Source: Trichopria drosophilae
Lineage: Eukaryota; Arthropoda; Insecta; Hymenoptera; Diapriidae
Direction of reading: 5' to 3'
Length of the DNA stretch: 64,000 nucleotides
Assembly (NCBI GenBank): GCA_030407085.1
Contig: CM059587.1
Location: 104,305,501-104,369,500, forward strand
The position numbers and the translations under genes were made by a program. The notes under the pieces are model-generated. The model ran no database searches. It saw nothing but the letters and a program-made list of their open reading frames with translations, and was not told the origin of the DNA. Positions 46,801 through 60,050 of this stretch are shown here, in pieces. The number at the start of each line of letters is the position of its first letter. Positions within the stretch are counted from its first letter, which is position 1.

Positions 46801-49800
46801 TAAAATTGTTTTTAATGAAGAAAAAAAAATGTATAGTATTTTATCGCGTGAGTACAAACAAAAAAATATTTCTACATAACTTCTTCGTAATATCTTTTCA
46901 TAAGTGATATCCGTGAGTAACACTTAATTCTGAATTGAACAAAAAAACTGTGGATAAAGTTATTACGAATTGAGAGTGAGTCATTTTTGCTGAAAAATTA
47001 ACCATTTTTCTACTTTTTTTGTCTTGATCTTTCTGTTCGAATTCATTTAAAATGATTATCTTATAATGTTCCGAATATTTGAAGTAGAGTTATAGCGAAA
47101 GAAAAAGTTTTTCGACCAAACATCAAATAAACGAAAAACTTTGTTGAATAATATTTTCCAAATCAAAAGCAAAAAATCAAACATTCTCGCGCTATTCAAC
47201 GTCGTATTCCTTACCTTTTTTCGCTAAACACCATATTAAACGCATAATACCTTATTATTATTATCAAAACTCCGTTATGAAACGTCGCATGAAATGAAAG
47301 GATCTGATACAATTTGGGGATAATACGGACTTCGTTTCGAAAATCGATTGGGGTAAATATGTTTGCATTTCACATAGGGGAAACTGAAAGACGTAAACAT
47401 ATTAAGATGCAAGATTATAAAAGTATTTTCACGTCCACTTTTCACGGGAGAAACAATATAAATTGACGTTTACCAAACATACATTCAAATCGAGAATTTA
47501 TCACACATATTAAAAAAACAAGTTACATATTTCAAACAAAATACATTATAAATAATCAATATCAATTTACAGAAGTTTTCTTCAGAAGGTACTCCGAAAA
47601 GTGCAACTTTTCTTTCCAAATGATTTTTTGGAAATTGATAAATACATAAAGTTTCTAATTATACTTAAAACTTCTTTGCACTTTTGGTAGTTTAGTGAAA
47701 TTAGTCTTACTCGTTACTTTGTGACTTTTTTGTTGATATTTTTTCACAATTTTCAAAACTATTAGTACTCGGATATTGGCGTAAATTATATACATAATAT
47801 GTATTGTTTTAATACATTTTATGATTATTTCACAATAAAAAGAACTTAATAGTGCACAAAATGTAATACTACTATTGTTTTTAATCGAATACAAAATCTT
47901 TCCGTTTTAAAATAACTGTCACAGGTACTGGTTGCGAATGCCAACAAAACTCAAAAGTAACACACAATAATGCGGTTTATGGCTAGTGAAGTAATTACCG
48001 AAATTAGTAACATAAAATTCTTTCTACTTTTAATATTGTGATTATATTACTATTTTTTTTTATAACAGATAGTTCTGAATTATTGTTTTATAATCCTCAA
48101 TATAATGTCAAAAACGGGAGAAATTCAAAGCATATTTTTCATTCAATAAATGAAAATAAAAAATGATGTTTTTAATGTCGAATGGCAATTCTAAAGAATG
48201 CTAGAAGCTAACAAATTTGATCTACTTAATTCATATTATATTTTAACTGGCCATCAATAAAATGTAAGCAATAAATAAGAAAACAAATATTGCGTTAAAT
48301 AGATTGAAATTTGACTGTTCCTACAATCAAGCGTAGTAAAAATTCAAGTAAATATTTATATGGCCACACGTAAATGTTAACTTGTACTAAGAAAATATTT
48401 TCTTAAATATAAAAAGATTTATTTAAAAAAAGAAACATTGATAATTGTATGTATAATCTTTTTCTGAATTCTACTAATTGTTTTATTTGAACTATAATGT
48501 AAATATTTTAATACGAAAACTTTCCTGCAAATTACCTTTTTTATTTTAGATATGTCGCCCATATTTTTGTCACAATTCGGGCAGATCTAATATTTATTAG
48601 TATAAATGTATAACATTAAAGATTTGAAAATCTTCGTAAATTTACAACAGTATTAGAAAATAATATAAGATTTATTTTTTTAGATCTGTTTTAGAGCTTG
48701 ATAAGAAAGTTTTTTTTTAAATGAATGTTAAATATATATCAAACATTGCCATCATAAAATACTGACTCAATTATCAATATAACCAAGTAATTTGCAAATA
48801 CACTCGAAGGAGGAAAATTTATCAATTGATGCATAGGATGAAAATAACTAAATTACAGAGCAATGATTGAAATATTACATTCTAAGAAATTTAGTATACA
48901 AAATTACTTTTAATGAAAATATCATTTAAAATATCTATCACAATAGAACGAATAAAAACATTCCTCGTGTTTATTGAAAATCACAAAACTGTAAGTTGAA
49001 ATCATTTCAATGAAACCATCGAGAAATTTGAAGAATTTAGATTCTGGAACAATTTTGACAAATACTTGTTTAAATATTGAACTAATTTAAAATTTAAGTA
49101 AACAACAAAAATAAAAAGAACTTTTTAACATCTGTTTTAATCTTCAAAAAACCATTTTTCCACACCTAAACATTCAGAGTCGACAAATTCACATTTTTGT
49201 TTAAATGTCGATTCAAATAATACAAACACCTACTTGTTTGATTTGACTTCATAATAACCACGGAAGAAAATCATAATAAGTTTTAAACCATGTATTTTTC
49301 CAAATAAATCTTTTAACATTATAAACTGAATCTTAGAAATGACCCTAGTTTGCATAATACTCTTCTTTAGCACACCAGTAAGTATTTAATAACAATAATA
49401 CACTGATGTACTGTTTTAAAATAAGCCAAGAAAGCTCGTGTAATTTCAAGTAAAGAAAGCAGTAGCTACGAGAAAAAAATAACCAAAATGGTAAGTTACG
49501 AGAAGTTGTAAAGCCAAGTAGAAAATGTAGTTGGCTCTAAATTGATTAAATTTTGAAGTTGAAGTAACTAGTTTCCTCGTTGCAACAACTAACTATTTTT
49601 CCCTGTACGACTAATACTATTGTCACTGAAGATAAGTTGATATTTGAGAAATATCTTTATACTTTTCTTAAGTAAGCAATGTTTTTGTCGTTGATGTAGT
49701 AATGAACGAAATTTCTTCATTAAAAAAAAACTTCAAAGTATACTTATTTACTATACTTTTCGTCATGAATAAGTAAACGTTTTTAATAATTAAGACAATT

Positions 49801-52800
49801 ATTATCAATAATCTCCCGATTTTAATTCATAAACAATAGTCTGTGAATCACAGGCTAACGATCGACTTATTTACGATCTTACACTCTAAATTTCTGAAAT
49901 TGAATGTTATGACAAATTCGATATTATGGAAAGTGAATTCTCATTGCTATGTTCCGAAATACCACTTTTTAATGACAATCAAAATTATTGTCAGAACAAA
50001 ATCGAATCTTAGCTACTAAACCTAAAAACACGAATCATATATTGACCGCTTATGTAGGAAAAGTGAGTGAAAAAAATCAAAATTGAATATCCGAAGTAGG
50101 CAAGGTATTTCAATATTAGTGTGGGTCACAAATTTTTTCATGTGCTCCCCCGTCAATTTTTTTTTATTGTGAAAACAGAATATCCTAATTATTTGAGATT
50201 TTTAAAACAATTTCTAGAGGTCGTTATTGTCACTAAATTGACTGAAATCCGTTCGTTATGTTCTAAAAAATTTATATTTTATTCCACATCTGGTATTAAA
50301 AACATTTCCGCATGTCGTAAAATAATCTTTCAAAACTGCTCTTTCAGATTCTGTAATAAAAATTGAAATAACTTTAAGGCAAAAAAACATATAGCTAATT
50401 TTTTATAAAAAATGGAGATATTTTTAATCAACATATAAAATCAGGGTATCTGTGAACGTTTCAAATATTCTTGCTGCGAGTTTTGCACTTCAAAAAATTA
50501 TATCTAAGGATTTCAATATTCAACGTGGTGGGTATTAAAATGGCGTTGAAATTTATAAAAATTTGTGGCATACTCAATATAACACAAGCAAAACGAGTTG
50601 CTTGGGGCAACTAACTATGAATCGTCTGGCATTCCGAAACAATAAATTGATTATGAAAACTAAGTTGAACCCAGTTCATTAGTTGCTCAACTAACTATTG
50701 GTTACCCCAACCAATTTATTGTCTAGATCTCAGAGCACCAGATGATTTGGACAACAAATTAATTGGATACCCCAACCAATTCGTCCTTTCTGTCTATGGA
50801 ATTTAAACCAATACTTTATCACATCTTGATCAGAAGATGAAACATCACTGTACCTTACTCCATGAAATTCGAGTGGACTCTTGATCAACACTGTTTTAGA
50901 CAATAAAGTAGAATTCACATCTGCATCTTTTTTTAAATCTTTAATCAGGCTTTTCCTTGTAGAAGCGTAATTACCCCACGAAGCACAATTTTTTTCTTCA
51001 AAATCATGTTCAGCACAAAAAAATACATGAAACTGCTATGTTTCCACTTTGTATTAATCCAATGGCTTTTTTTTATAAGCCAACACTAAAAAATAAGATT
51101 TTTAACGTTTTTTTGGTGATTATCTGTGACATTAGCTCCCCTTATCCCCTACTTTGTAGTGTAGAATCGTGTTCAATGCCACATGCAGCATAACACAATT
51201 TTTTTTCTTCTTGTGTAATTAATAAAAACCAATATTAGTTGTATTGAAATTCAAACAACTAAATGTAACGATACCAATAGATGTCCATTAATTTCTCTTA
51301 TATCAATATTGGGGATAAAAGTAAATAATATATCCTTTCGGTTTTAACATCATGATACCAGAAGGCAACATAAAATCGTCTTGGTTGGTCGAATTTGCAA
51401 TAAACATCCCTTGCAATATTAACGATTCTTAAATTTTATCATTTTTAATTTTTCTTAAAATAACCTTTTTTCCAGCTCTAAACGATTCTGCAGAGAGCTT
51501 AGATATAAAGCTGAAATATAAAAATGTTTTTTTAATTAAATTACTTACATATTTATAGTGAACGTTTTTACTAAGTAATTAAACTAATTACATCAAACGG
51601 TTAACAAATTATTTACATAATTCTTCTTTCAACCTCTTTCAGTGAAATTGACTATAGTGAATTTAGAGTGTAATGTTCTATTTTCATGATCTTTTACATA
51701 TCACAGGTTCCAAATAAATTTTCATAATTACATTTATAAAAATGTTAAAGCATTAGTTTCTTGATAGTAGATATCATTGTCAATAACGAAGTAATAAAGT
51801 ATAAAGTTCAGAGGCAAGGAATGTTTCTGCCTTCAATTTCGATATCAATAATATTTAAAATCCTCAAAATATATGTGAAACAAGTATCAAGATTATAATA
51901 TAATATATTTCGTTTATTTCAAATTGCGTAAATATGTACGATAAAATAATTTAATTTCTTGTCATAAACAATTCTAATATACAATGTTAAAAACTTTTTA
52001 AATTAAACGAAAATTATAATGTAAATTTTCGTATGTATTAACTAAATAGTTTTCTCAAAATTCTTATAATTTAATAAATGAGACTAAATTTTCCAATTAA
52101 GAGGTAGAATACACTTAAATTTAAATAATAGCTCATTAAAATACTTCCAAGTATTCTCCGTAGCATTATTTTCCTTGATCCGCCCTTTAATTTTAAATTA
52201 TATTTACTACTAACTTCATGAAAACATTTTCAGCTAAATTTATAATCTGTTTCGTATATATTCTATAAATGTAATGAATTTTACAATAAGAACATACCAA
52301 ACATCCAGTAAGCCAGAAATTGTTTCAGTGCTAATATTTCCAAGAGAAAAGCATCGTAAGCATCTCGGTTAAGTTTTGCTCAGTTTTACTACATACAGTC
52401 CACATCACGTTTCTTGAATTAAAATTATATACGGTAAAAGTGTTCAGAAATTTGATCATAACTATAATTAAACTTTAAAGTTTCCGTCATAAATCACCTG
52501 CATGCGAGATATATGAAATTAATTTAAACCGTTCAGAATTTTCCAAAAATTTACTTTAGTAACTCTGTATTCAAATTATTTATAATTGTATCTGGGAAAT
52601 TAATTTAATTAGTTAATTATAGAGTACAGGTCCATACAAATTTTTTTTTATCTTAAGGATTTTAATGTGTTGTGGTGTAAGGTTTTAAAGATATTTTAAA
52701 GTAAAACTGCAAAAGAATTTCAAAATATCTGTGTTTACCAGATGATTTTCATTCGTATTCTTCGATTAAATTAAACATTCTAAATGGTGGATTCAAAGGG

Positions 52801-52917
52801 GAATAATTTAAAAACAGTATTAGATTGACCTGAAGGTTCATGCCAGGATATTTTGTCTGAAGATGAATAAAGAATTTTAAGTAGGACTGTCTTTAAAGTT
52901 GGTTCTCGGAAAAAAGA
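43851..52917. other. Gene-poor AT-rich DNA
   Basis: No frame longer than 81 codons and no recognisable protein. Small features are a 9-bp perfect hairpin, CCTGTGAGA/TCTCACAGG, at 44901-44927, and repeated ACCCCAACCAATT-type palindromic blocks at 50690-50790. I see no RNA gene. Confidence 0.45.
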
Positions 52918-53046
52918 AACAGTTGGTTTTACTATTTAAACAGTAGAATTGGGCACAACTACGCACATTAGTTTTACTATTTGAATAATATATTTGATCA
53001 TCTCATTTATACAGACCGCTATTTAGATAGTAAAATTAACTGATAA
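52918..53046. repeat. Imperfect short inverted repeat (possible MITE)
   Basis: CAGTTGGTTTTACTATTTAA (from 52919) and the reverse complement of TTAGATAGTAAAATTAACTG (to 53044) match with a few differences, about 130 bp end to end. An internal direct copy, TTAGTTTTACTATTTGAATA, starts near 52968. Confidence 0.45.
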
Positions 53047-53689
53047 CGATGACTGTCTTTTATTCTATTATTTAGTTAGTATTAACAGCTATGTCATGTT
53101 TCCGTGTAGTCGGAAGTTTTTGGTTGCCAAGAAATCTGAAGGAATTTCGCAGCTTTCAATTTTCGATTTTTACAACTCGATAAATTGTCTAAAATTAGTC
53201 CGCCACATTATTTTTTATACTTTTAAGCTATAATGTCTCTGAAACCTTCTAAAGTTCTAGGTCACTTTTGAAGTGAAATTTAGATTCAATGAGCGTTTTT
53301 TTTCCTGAAGACTAGTCAAATTTTCTTGATGTGTGTTATTAAAATGCAACTTTTTAGCATCTAGTAAGTACATTCACTTAACTTTACCGACTAATTTTCT
53401 TTTTTAAGATTACTCAAGAACGTGCATCGCTGTCCATAAAAGAAGGAGTAAAATAAAACGCGCTTCTTCCAGTAATCAGGTATAAACTTGTGTTTAAGAT
53501 CTGACACACCACATTAAGCTTCAAGAACGTGAATATACGCGATGACATACGAACAAATAAAATTTATTTTGAAACGGTTATGGCACACTTTAAAACATAA
53601 TAGCGAAATAGGAATTGAAGAAATGAATGTATTCTTTAAATATCTTATCAGCAACGGATACATTTTGATTTTCTCGAGATTTTTCGGAA
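53047..53689. other. No gene seen
   Basis: AT-rich spacer before the antisense LINE tail. An 89-codon + strand frame starting at 53542 is an opposite-strand shadow of the LINE relic over its second half. Confidence 0.4.
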
Positions 53690-54111
53690 ATGGCGTCCGT
53701 TATTTTTCGTATAGGGTGTTGTACCATAATATATGTCCTTGGTCTTGTTCAGCACCACATTCACACTGGATATTTATCACTCCTGTTTCAACCAAAGAGG
53801 CGCATAAATAACAGTGGCCTGATCGACATCGATAGATTGTTATTTCCTCTCTCAAATTTTTATTCCTATATATTTCGGTTAAGCTCCTGTTAATGTGAGA
53901 GTTGCGAAGATAATAGGTTCTTTTTATTACCCGGAATTCCAGCAATGAAATGTGCATTTCTTGGCATTTTTAATGGCATTCTTTTTATGCTTACGCGTAA
54001 ATCGGTAAAAGGTATTTTACGATAGCTATTTGGCTTGGCATGGATAGCTTCTTTCGCTATAATGTAACTGCTGTTTCGATGCTCTAAATTCCAATATGCG
54101 ATCGGATCCAA
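53690..54111 (-). pseudogene. Antisense LINE ORF2 C-terminal relic
   Basis: Two overlapping - strand frames (54111-53890 and 53957-53700) read as the region downstream of RNase H in insect LINE ORF2. The first has AKEAIH...IPFTDLRVSIKR. The second has RCRSGHCYLCASLVETG and IQCECGAEQDQGHILW. The typical pattern is 'R-x-R-x-G-H ... C-x-C-G-x-x-x-x-x-x-H-I-L'. The last zinc-ligand cysteine is missing (replaced near WYN), and the two frames need a frameshift to join. It is a dead fragment with no upstream RT found nearby. It differs clearly from the C-terminus of the intact LINE at 4855-10177. Confidence 0.75.
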
Positions 54112-57100
54112 AAATAATGTATTTTACGTCGTATATATTTACGTCGGAATTCGCGCAACGCCTTTTCTACTTCATTTAACTATAGATTAGTTGCTATGTG
54201 TCTATTCTGACATTTTTTTGCGGTATAAATATCAAGTAATTAATTTTTTTTCAAATTATATATAAAATTTGTTTTACAGCGTACGGAGAGAGGAGATGAA
54301 GTATATTCTAAACGTGTTCAGTAAAATACTGTAACAAAACTTCATTTAATTGCAATAAATACACGAACTGAAGTCTAAGTAAGTTTTTATATAGTTATAG
54401 TCATCGAAAATTAACGAATCTGTTCAGTAAATCATACTTTGGTCTCAGTACGATCTGCTATGTTCTTCTCTCCGTGTGATTTTTGTTATTTACTCTGCTA
54501 CTAAGTACCATTTTTATGAGTACTATCCAGATCGATGCGAACTAATTTTAAGTTTAAGGGTTTCTTAAAAGTAACCTAACATTTCAAGACGGAGAGAAAT
54601 AATTCGATAATACGTATACTAGACACATAAAGACATTTATTAATATTATTTATAATAAATGGAAATAGATCGGAAAAATATCGGTAAAATAAAATTCATT
54701 GCGGGAAAACAAACTAAAAAATTCATAATATTTGTTAAATAAATGATCGTCATTTTTTACTTTTAGATTTGCGACATTTTTCGATACACCATTTGAAAGA
54801 GCTTGGACAATAAAAAAAGTTAATTCCAACATTTTTTTCACTGCGGTTTACTACTAAAAAGTACTGTTAAACTTCACGTTTATGTACATTTGGTCCTTAA
54901 AGGGTTAACATAAATTCAAATCGGTGTATTGGATTTAATAAAGATTACCGTAAGCTGGTCAATTTATAAATGGAAGAAATAAGCAAACGTACAGGTTCTA
55001 CTATTTTACGCTCTCGTTATCTGTAGACAGTTTCGGTTAAAGTATATTAACAATGTAGATTTCGAAGCTTATTCTAGAAGATCCCATGAAGTATCCCTTC
55101 TGATTCATTTCACTATGAATAAAACAGAAAGGTTTCCTTTTACGACCATTTCTGCCCGCCTTTTCCAAGCTTTCTTTAGTGCAGGATGAAGTAACTTCAA
55201 TCAAAGAGGTACTTTATTGTTTTCGAAAAATACAGTAAAAACAATCAACATAAAACAAATACAAATTTGGTAGAATTTGTAAATTGAATAAAATTATAAA
55301 AAATTTCTTGTAGATAGTGTTTAAATTTGAAGTCGAAAAGTTCTAACGAAGAAGTAACAAATCGACCACTAATTAATTCGGAAATCATATTTTTACTAAT
55401 AAAGATTACAGTAATACTGATTCGTGAGGCAAATTTAACTGCTGCATTTTAGTAATAAGACGTAGAAATGAATTTAAAATTAGTGGATTTTGACTAATGA
55501 ATTAGTAGCTCTTTATTAGCAAAAATCGTTAGTAATTTTATGAGTCGCCAGCTTTTCATTCCTTGACTAGTACTTTTAGTTCTTGCTAATGAAGATTTAG
55601 AGAGCGTAAAATCCAAATCAATCGTAGATTACTGTGTTTAAAATTGCTGTAGATACGTCATTGCTATTTTGTAAGTATACATTACTAACGAATCAGGTTC
55701 CCTGAATTAAATAAAAATTGATTCGTCATCAAGTTTACGACTAAAAAACGACTACTTATGCTTATCGAAAACAAACTATACCATAACTAATCGTATTCTA
55801 TGCGCTAAAGTTGGTGCAGTAAAATAAATGAAGAGGATTAAGTGTTCGCGTAACTTCAGATATGTTTTTAACATAAAATATCTTTGAGATATCAATAATT
55901 GTTGACTGACCAATATTTTTACGTGATTATAACTGAGATACGTATAGTTACAGTTTTTAATTAATTAGTAGCGTTTAGTTTAGTTCCTCGCGCTCTATAA
56001 TCAAGGCGTGAAATTTCATTTTGCGCCCTTAATACAAAATATATATTTTCTTTCAATTTACAAGTGTAAAATGTGAATGTTTCGTGGTAACAAATGCAAA
56101 AAAGAGTCGTATAGTATATGTTATGCATGGAACTTTAAAATCAGAATCTATGTTTTATAATACTAAAAAACAATCTGCATATATTTATTTATAATGTTTA
56201 TACATTAAAAAAATAAGCAATTAAACATAATACTTCTTCACAATTAATAGAAATCACTCAGGAAATGAAACTTATACAATTCAACAACGATCTTTTTGAC
56301 AGTTAAAATTGACATATTAAAAACACTACTATTTTCCACGATAATTATACATTTATAAATTTAAATAAAAAGTATTTGATATATTTACCAAGTTTTTCTA
56401 AAATATTATTTCACTGAGTTACTTCTAATGAACGAACCGTCACGATATGAATATTTTCGACACTGTTATCAAAATGGAAATATTCGAAAATACCTTTCAT
56501 ACAGCTATACGATTTTTTTATTCTTATTGACCAGGGCGAAAATATCGGCTAAACATCGAGAGCGATTGACGAGACTCGTCTTTTTACAAAATATACATTT
56601 GAAACTTGATGAATAAGAGAGCGGAACTTTCAATATTTTCGAAATAATAATACATCAACAATTTTTAGAGATGTTTACTACTTAAAAGTTAATTAGTCAT
56701 GTAAATAAGAATTAAATACTTATACTCAGGTTTTAAATAATCTTGTAATTTCAAATTATATTGAAGAATTTCTATTTATTTTTATAGAAAATAAGGAAAC
56801 GTGTCTAAAAAATATTATATATTTCAAGATCTTCAAACAGCTATTGTAAGTAAAAAGTATTCAAATAAATATCAGTTGTTAAAATTAGCCGCTAAGAATT
56901 TAATTTAAATGCATTTTTTACAGCAGAATCTGCTATAATACTGTATTTTAATTAAAATAAAAGCAGTTCCGTAAATCATACATCTGGAGGAGGTGGCATA
57001 TAAATTTCCAGCTTCATTCAATCCATTTGTTATTTTGTAATTTACTCGCCTGTATGGAAGCTGATTTAAGTATGTTTATTTTACTTTATTTACATTCCAA

Positions 57101-57233
57101 AAACCTTATTTACCGAGAAATAATTTCATTGTTTATCCTGGAAGTTTGAAAAATTATAAAAATGTTCAAGACGTTCTGTAAAAATCCTAAGAACTTTTTG
57201 TTCAACATTTTTTTTTGGAATCTGTCATTTTCA
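54112..57233. other. AT-rich, no gene; one piggyBac-like terminal motif
   Basis: GGTCCTTAAAGGGTTAA at 54892-54908 is a TTAA-ending motif like piggyBac-type termini. The rest has no recognised feature; 55360-55760 has several TTAGTAAT-like short repeats. Confidence 0.45.
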
Positions 57234-57719
57234 AATAAAAAATTCCTGAATTTTTCGACGACTATTCCGAGGTGTTTCTAGTTCAACATTGTCGAGTAAT
57301 TTGCTCAAAATGAAATTCACTTAGGAGAAAATGTGAGGTTTTTAGTACCAATTCTTTATTCCTAGACATTTTTGTTTAGTACATTATATTACGTATGTAT
57401 TAGAAAATTTGTTACAAATAATAACATCTAAAATATCTTATCATTAACTGTATGTATACTAATTTATGTATGATTATGCCTTTTTTTGGCCGTCAAAATC
57501 TTTTGCCGTTTATGAAGGACCTTGCGAAATTTTGACAGAACGTTTTGAACATTTTTTTTAAATTTTTCAAACTGTCAGCATTTTGAAAAATGAAACAAGT
57601 GTAAAAAAAATTCTGAAAAATATTCAGCGTATTCTTTGATTAATTGTAAGATCATTTTGTTCTGTAACATTTTTTCCTAAAGACTATCGTTTACGAATAA
57701 AAAATTCCTGAATTTTTCG
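57234..57719 (+). repeat. Direct repeat pair in AT-rich DNA
   Basis: A 24-base string beginning AATAAAAAATTCCTGAAT is identical at 57234-57257 and 57696-57719. The 40-50 bases before each copy also correspond loosely, with TTTTGTTC and AACATTTTTT in the same order. The copies belong to one dispersed repeat family. Confidence 0.65.
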
Positions 57720-59865
57720 TGACTTTTTCGCGTTTGATCCGTTATTTTGGATACTTTCACCTTTATTTTCAAAATAGACATAGGCTGATTTTAAAGTTCA
57801 AGGCTTTGAGGCCACGATTTCTTTATCCTTGAGAGAAATTCTGCAACGATTTCAATGTGAAAAGACGAAATAAAAAAAAAGTTCATTTGAAAAATGCATG
57901 TTTTTTTTTAAACATCGCACATAGTTTTTCACTGTTGCATTTTTTGAAAAATGTAATAGTAGATTATGAAAGTTCAGTTAATTTTACGTCAGATAAGTAT
58001 TATTCCAAATTTTGTTAGAACCTTTTTTTACACAACCAAAATACAACCGTTGAAAATTATAGTGAAAAATGTCCATTCAGGACTTAATGGGTTAATGTAA
58101 TGTTTCCTCTTATCCGTAGCACTATATCGACATGAGAAATTAGAAGCAAATATTGCAGTTCCTACTAGCCTAAATGATTGTTCAGAGGGAAGATAACTTC
58201 ATACCAAAGGAACCTGGAATCTAAAGAACGTGCCTGATGAACTGCATATCTTTTTAAAAAATATTGACGTGTCTTCTGCCATAAGTTTAAAATAAAAACT
58301 TTAAAATTAAAAATCGCTCGTTAAATTTGAAGGTTACGTTTTTACAATTTTTTTTATAAATTACAGATATGCAAAAAAAAATAAGTATCTGGTTTTTGAG
58401 ATTGCTGTTTGCAAATTCGATAACAAAATAGTAACAATACAAATCATGATAACAACATGTTGTTATTATTGAAAAAGGTAATGCTGCTTTACAGACTGAC
58501 CACGGAGCTGGCACTACCCATACTCGGCTGTGTAAGGAAGTGTCCACTTATTGAAGCAGAAAAATGAGAAGAACAATTCCGCACAGCGTCGCTGGTAACG
58601 ACGAGGGCCTCCCACTCCTTCCTCCTTTCTTCCTTGCTGCATTTGTTTCCTTTTCTCCTAAAACTTTTGTGATTGTCTCATGCATCTATAATATGAACAA
58701 ATCCATATAACTTTTACCCTTCTCTGTAAAAAGAATTGAACAACAAAATTTAATCCCACATTATTCTCAATTTTTTTAAATGTTTTAAATGTAACGCTCG
58801 GTCATTGAACTTGTAAACGTAAACATAAATATATGCATTGTTCGTTCGTATTAGAACGACACATTGTTTACATTTTCTAATATTTACGTTCTATTGTTTT
58901 TACATTTATTACATGCACCGTCACACCAAGAAATACTAAAATAATAAATTATTTTTCGTCCTTGTTAGGATTTTCTATTGTCACAGAAAAAATAACTATA
59001 TGAACTTAAATAAACTGCATTTTTTAAGAAACGTATAATTTTAAGTGTAATACGAAAATTAAAGAAAATTAAAAATATATACCTGCATTAAAAATATATT
59101 ATCCTACAACTATTTTATGAGCATATGTCATTTATAGTGTGTATTAAATAAATAGGTAATTTTCATCATTTTGCCTTTTTAGCCATTTTATAGTTAATTA
59201 GATTAGGATAGATAACGCTAATAAAACACTGGAAATAGTTACTGCTCGCGTAATTTGTCATCATAAATGAACAATTTATGGAATCAAAGACACTACAGGT
59301 GATATTAAGAACTCTTTGGATATCTGTTCTACAATAATACGGGAAATTATTAAATACTGGAAAAATCCCCCATTTTTAAGGTACAACATTTTTTAAAAGG
59401 CAATTTTCACTATATCATATCGGTTTCTAACCATGTATCTTATCAGAAAAGTGTTCCCCATTATTTTACTTTACAAATATACATTAATTATAATATTTTG
59501 ATTTTCAAATGACCTGGCAACGCCAAATTTTTCAAAATGAGGAATTTTTCTTCTCGAATAATTCGTTTACAAATAAAACGATGCTAAAATCACGTGCAAA
59601 TTGTGCACGGTTGGTCGTTAAATGGTTAATATAAAATTTCATGTGCAATGAAATGCAGGTCGAAGGTGCCATATTAGGCATTTTAGGATGACATTCGAGG
59701 CTCTGACCAGAACCCTAATTTTCACAAAAGTCCCTGACTATGCCCTAAATGAAACGCCGAAGTTTTTACACACTAGAGTAAGTGACTTTGGGAGAAGGGA
59801 TTACTACGATATTTTCTGATATTTATTCCATACACAAGTACTCATTGATGCCTGTGGGTACATGT
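57720..59865. other. AT-rich, no gene; two TTAA-ending terminal motifs
   Basis: AGGACTTAATGGGTTAA (58079-58095) and GGTCGTTAAATGGTTAA (59613-59629) resemble the motif at 54892. No transposase frame is seen. Confidence 0.45.
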
Positions 59866-60050
59866 CAAAAAACCAAATTTCAAAAATCCGAAACATTGAA
59901 AATTCGACATTTAAAAAGCTGACATTGTTGTCATGAATATCAGCTTTATGACTCTTTGGCTTTTTGACAGTCATCGTTTTTTGAGTGTCGGCTTTTTAAA
60001 TGTCATTTATAAATGTTTCGGATTTTTTTAAATTCTGGTTTTTGAAGTGT
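59866..60050. repeat. Imperfect palindrome of about 185 bp
   Basis: The left arm (59866-59930) contains AAATCCGAAACATT, GACATTTAAAAAGC and TGACA. The right arm (about 59965-60050) contains the complements in reverse order: GCTTTTTAAATGTC and AATGTTTCGGATTT. It is a likely MITE or hairpin repeat. Confidence 0.75.
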
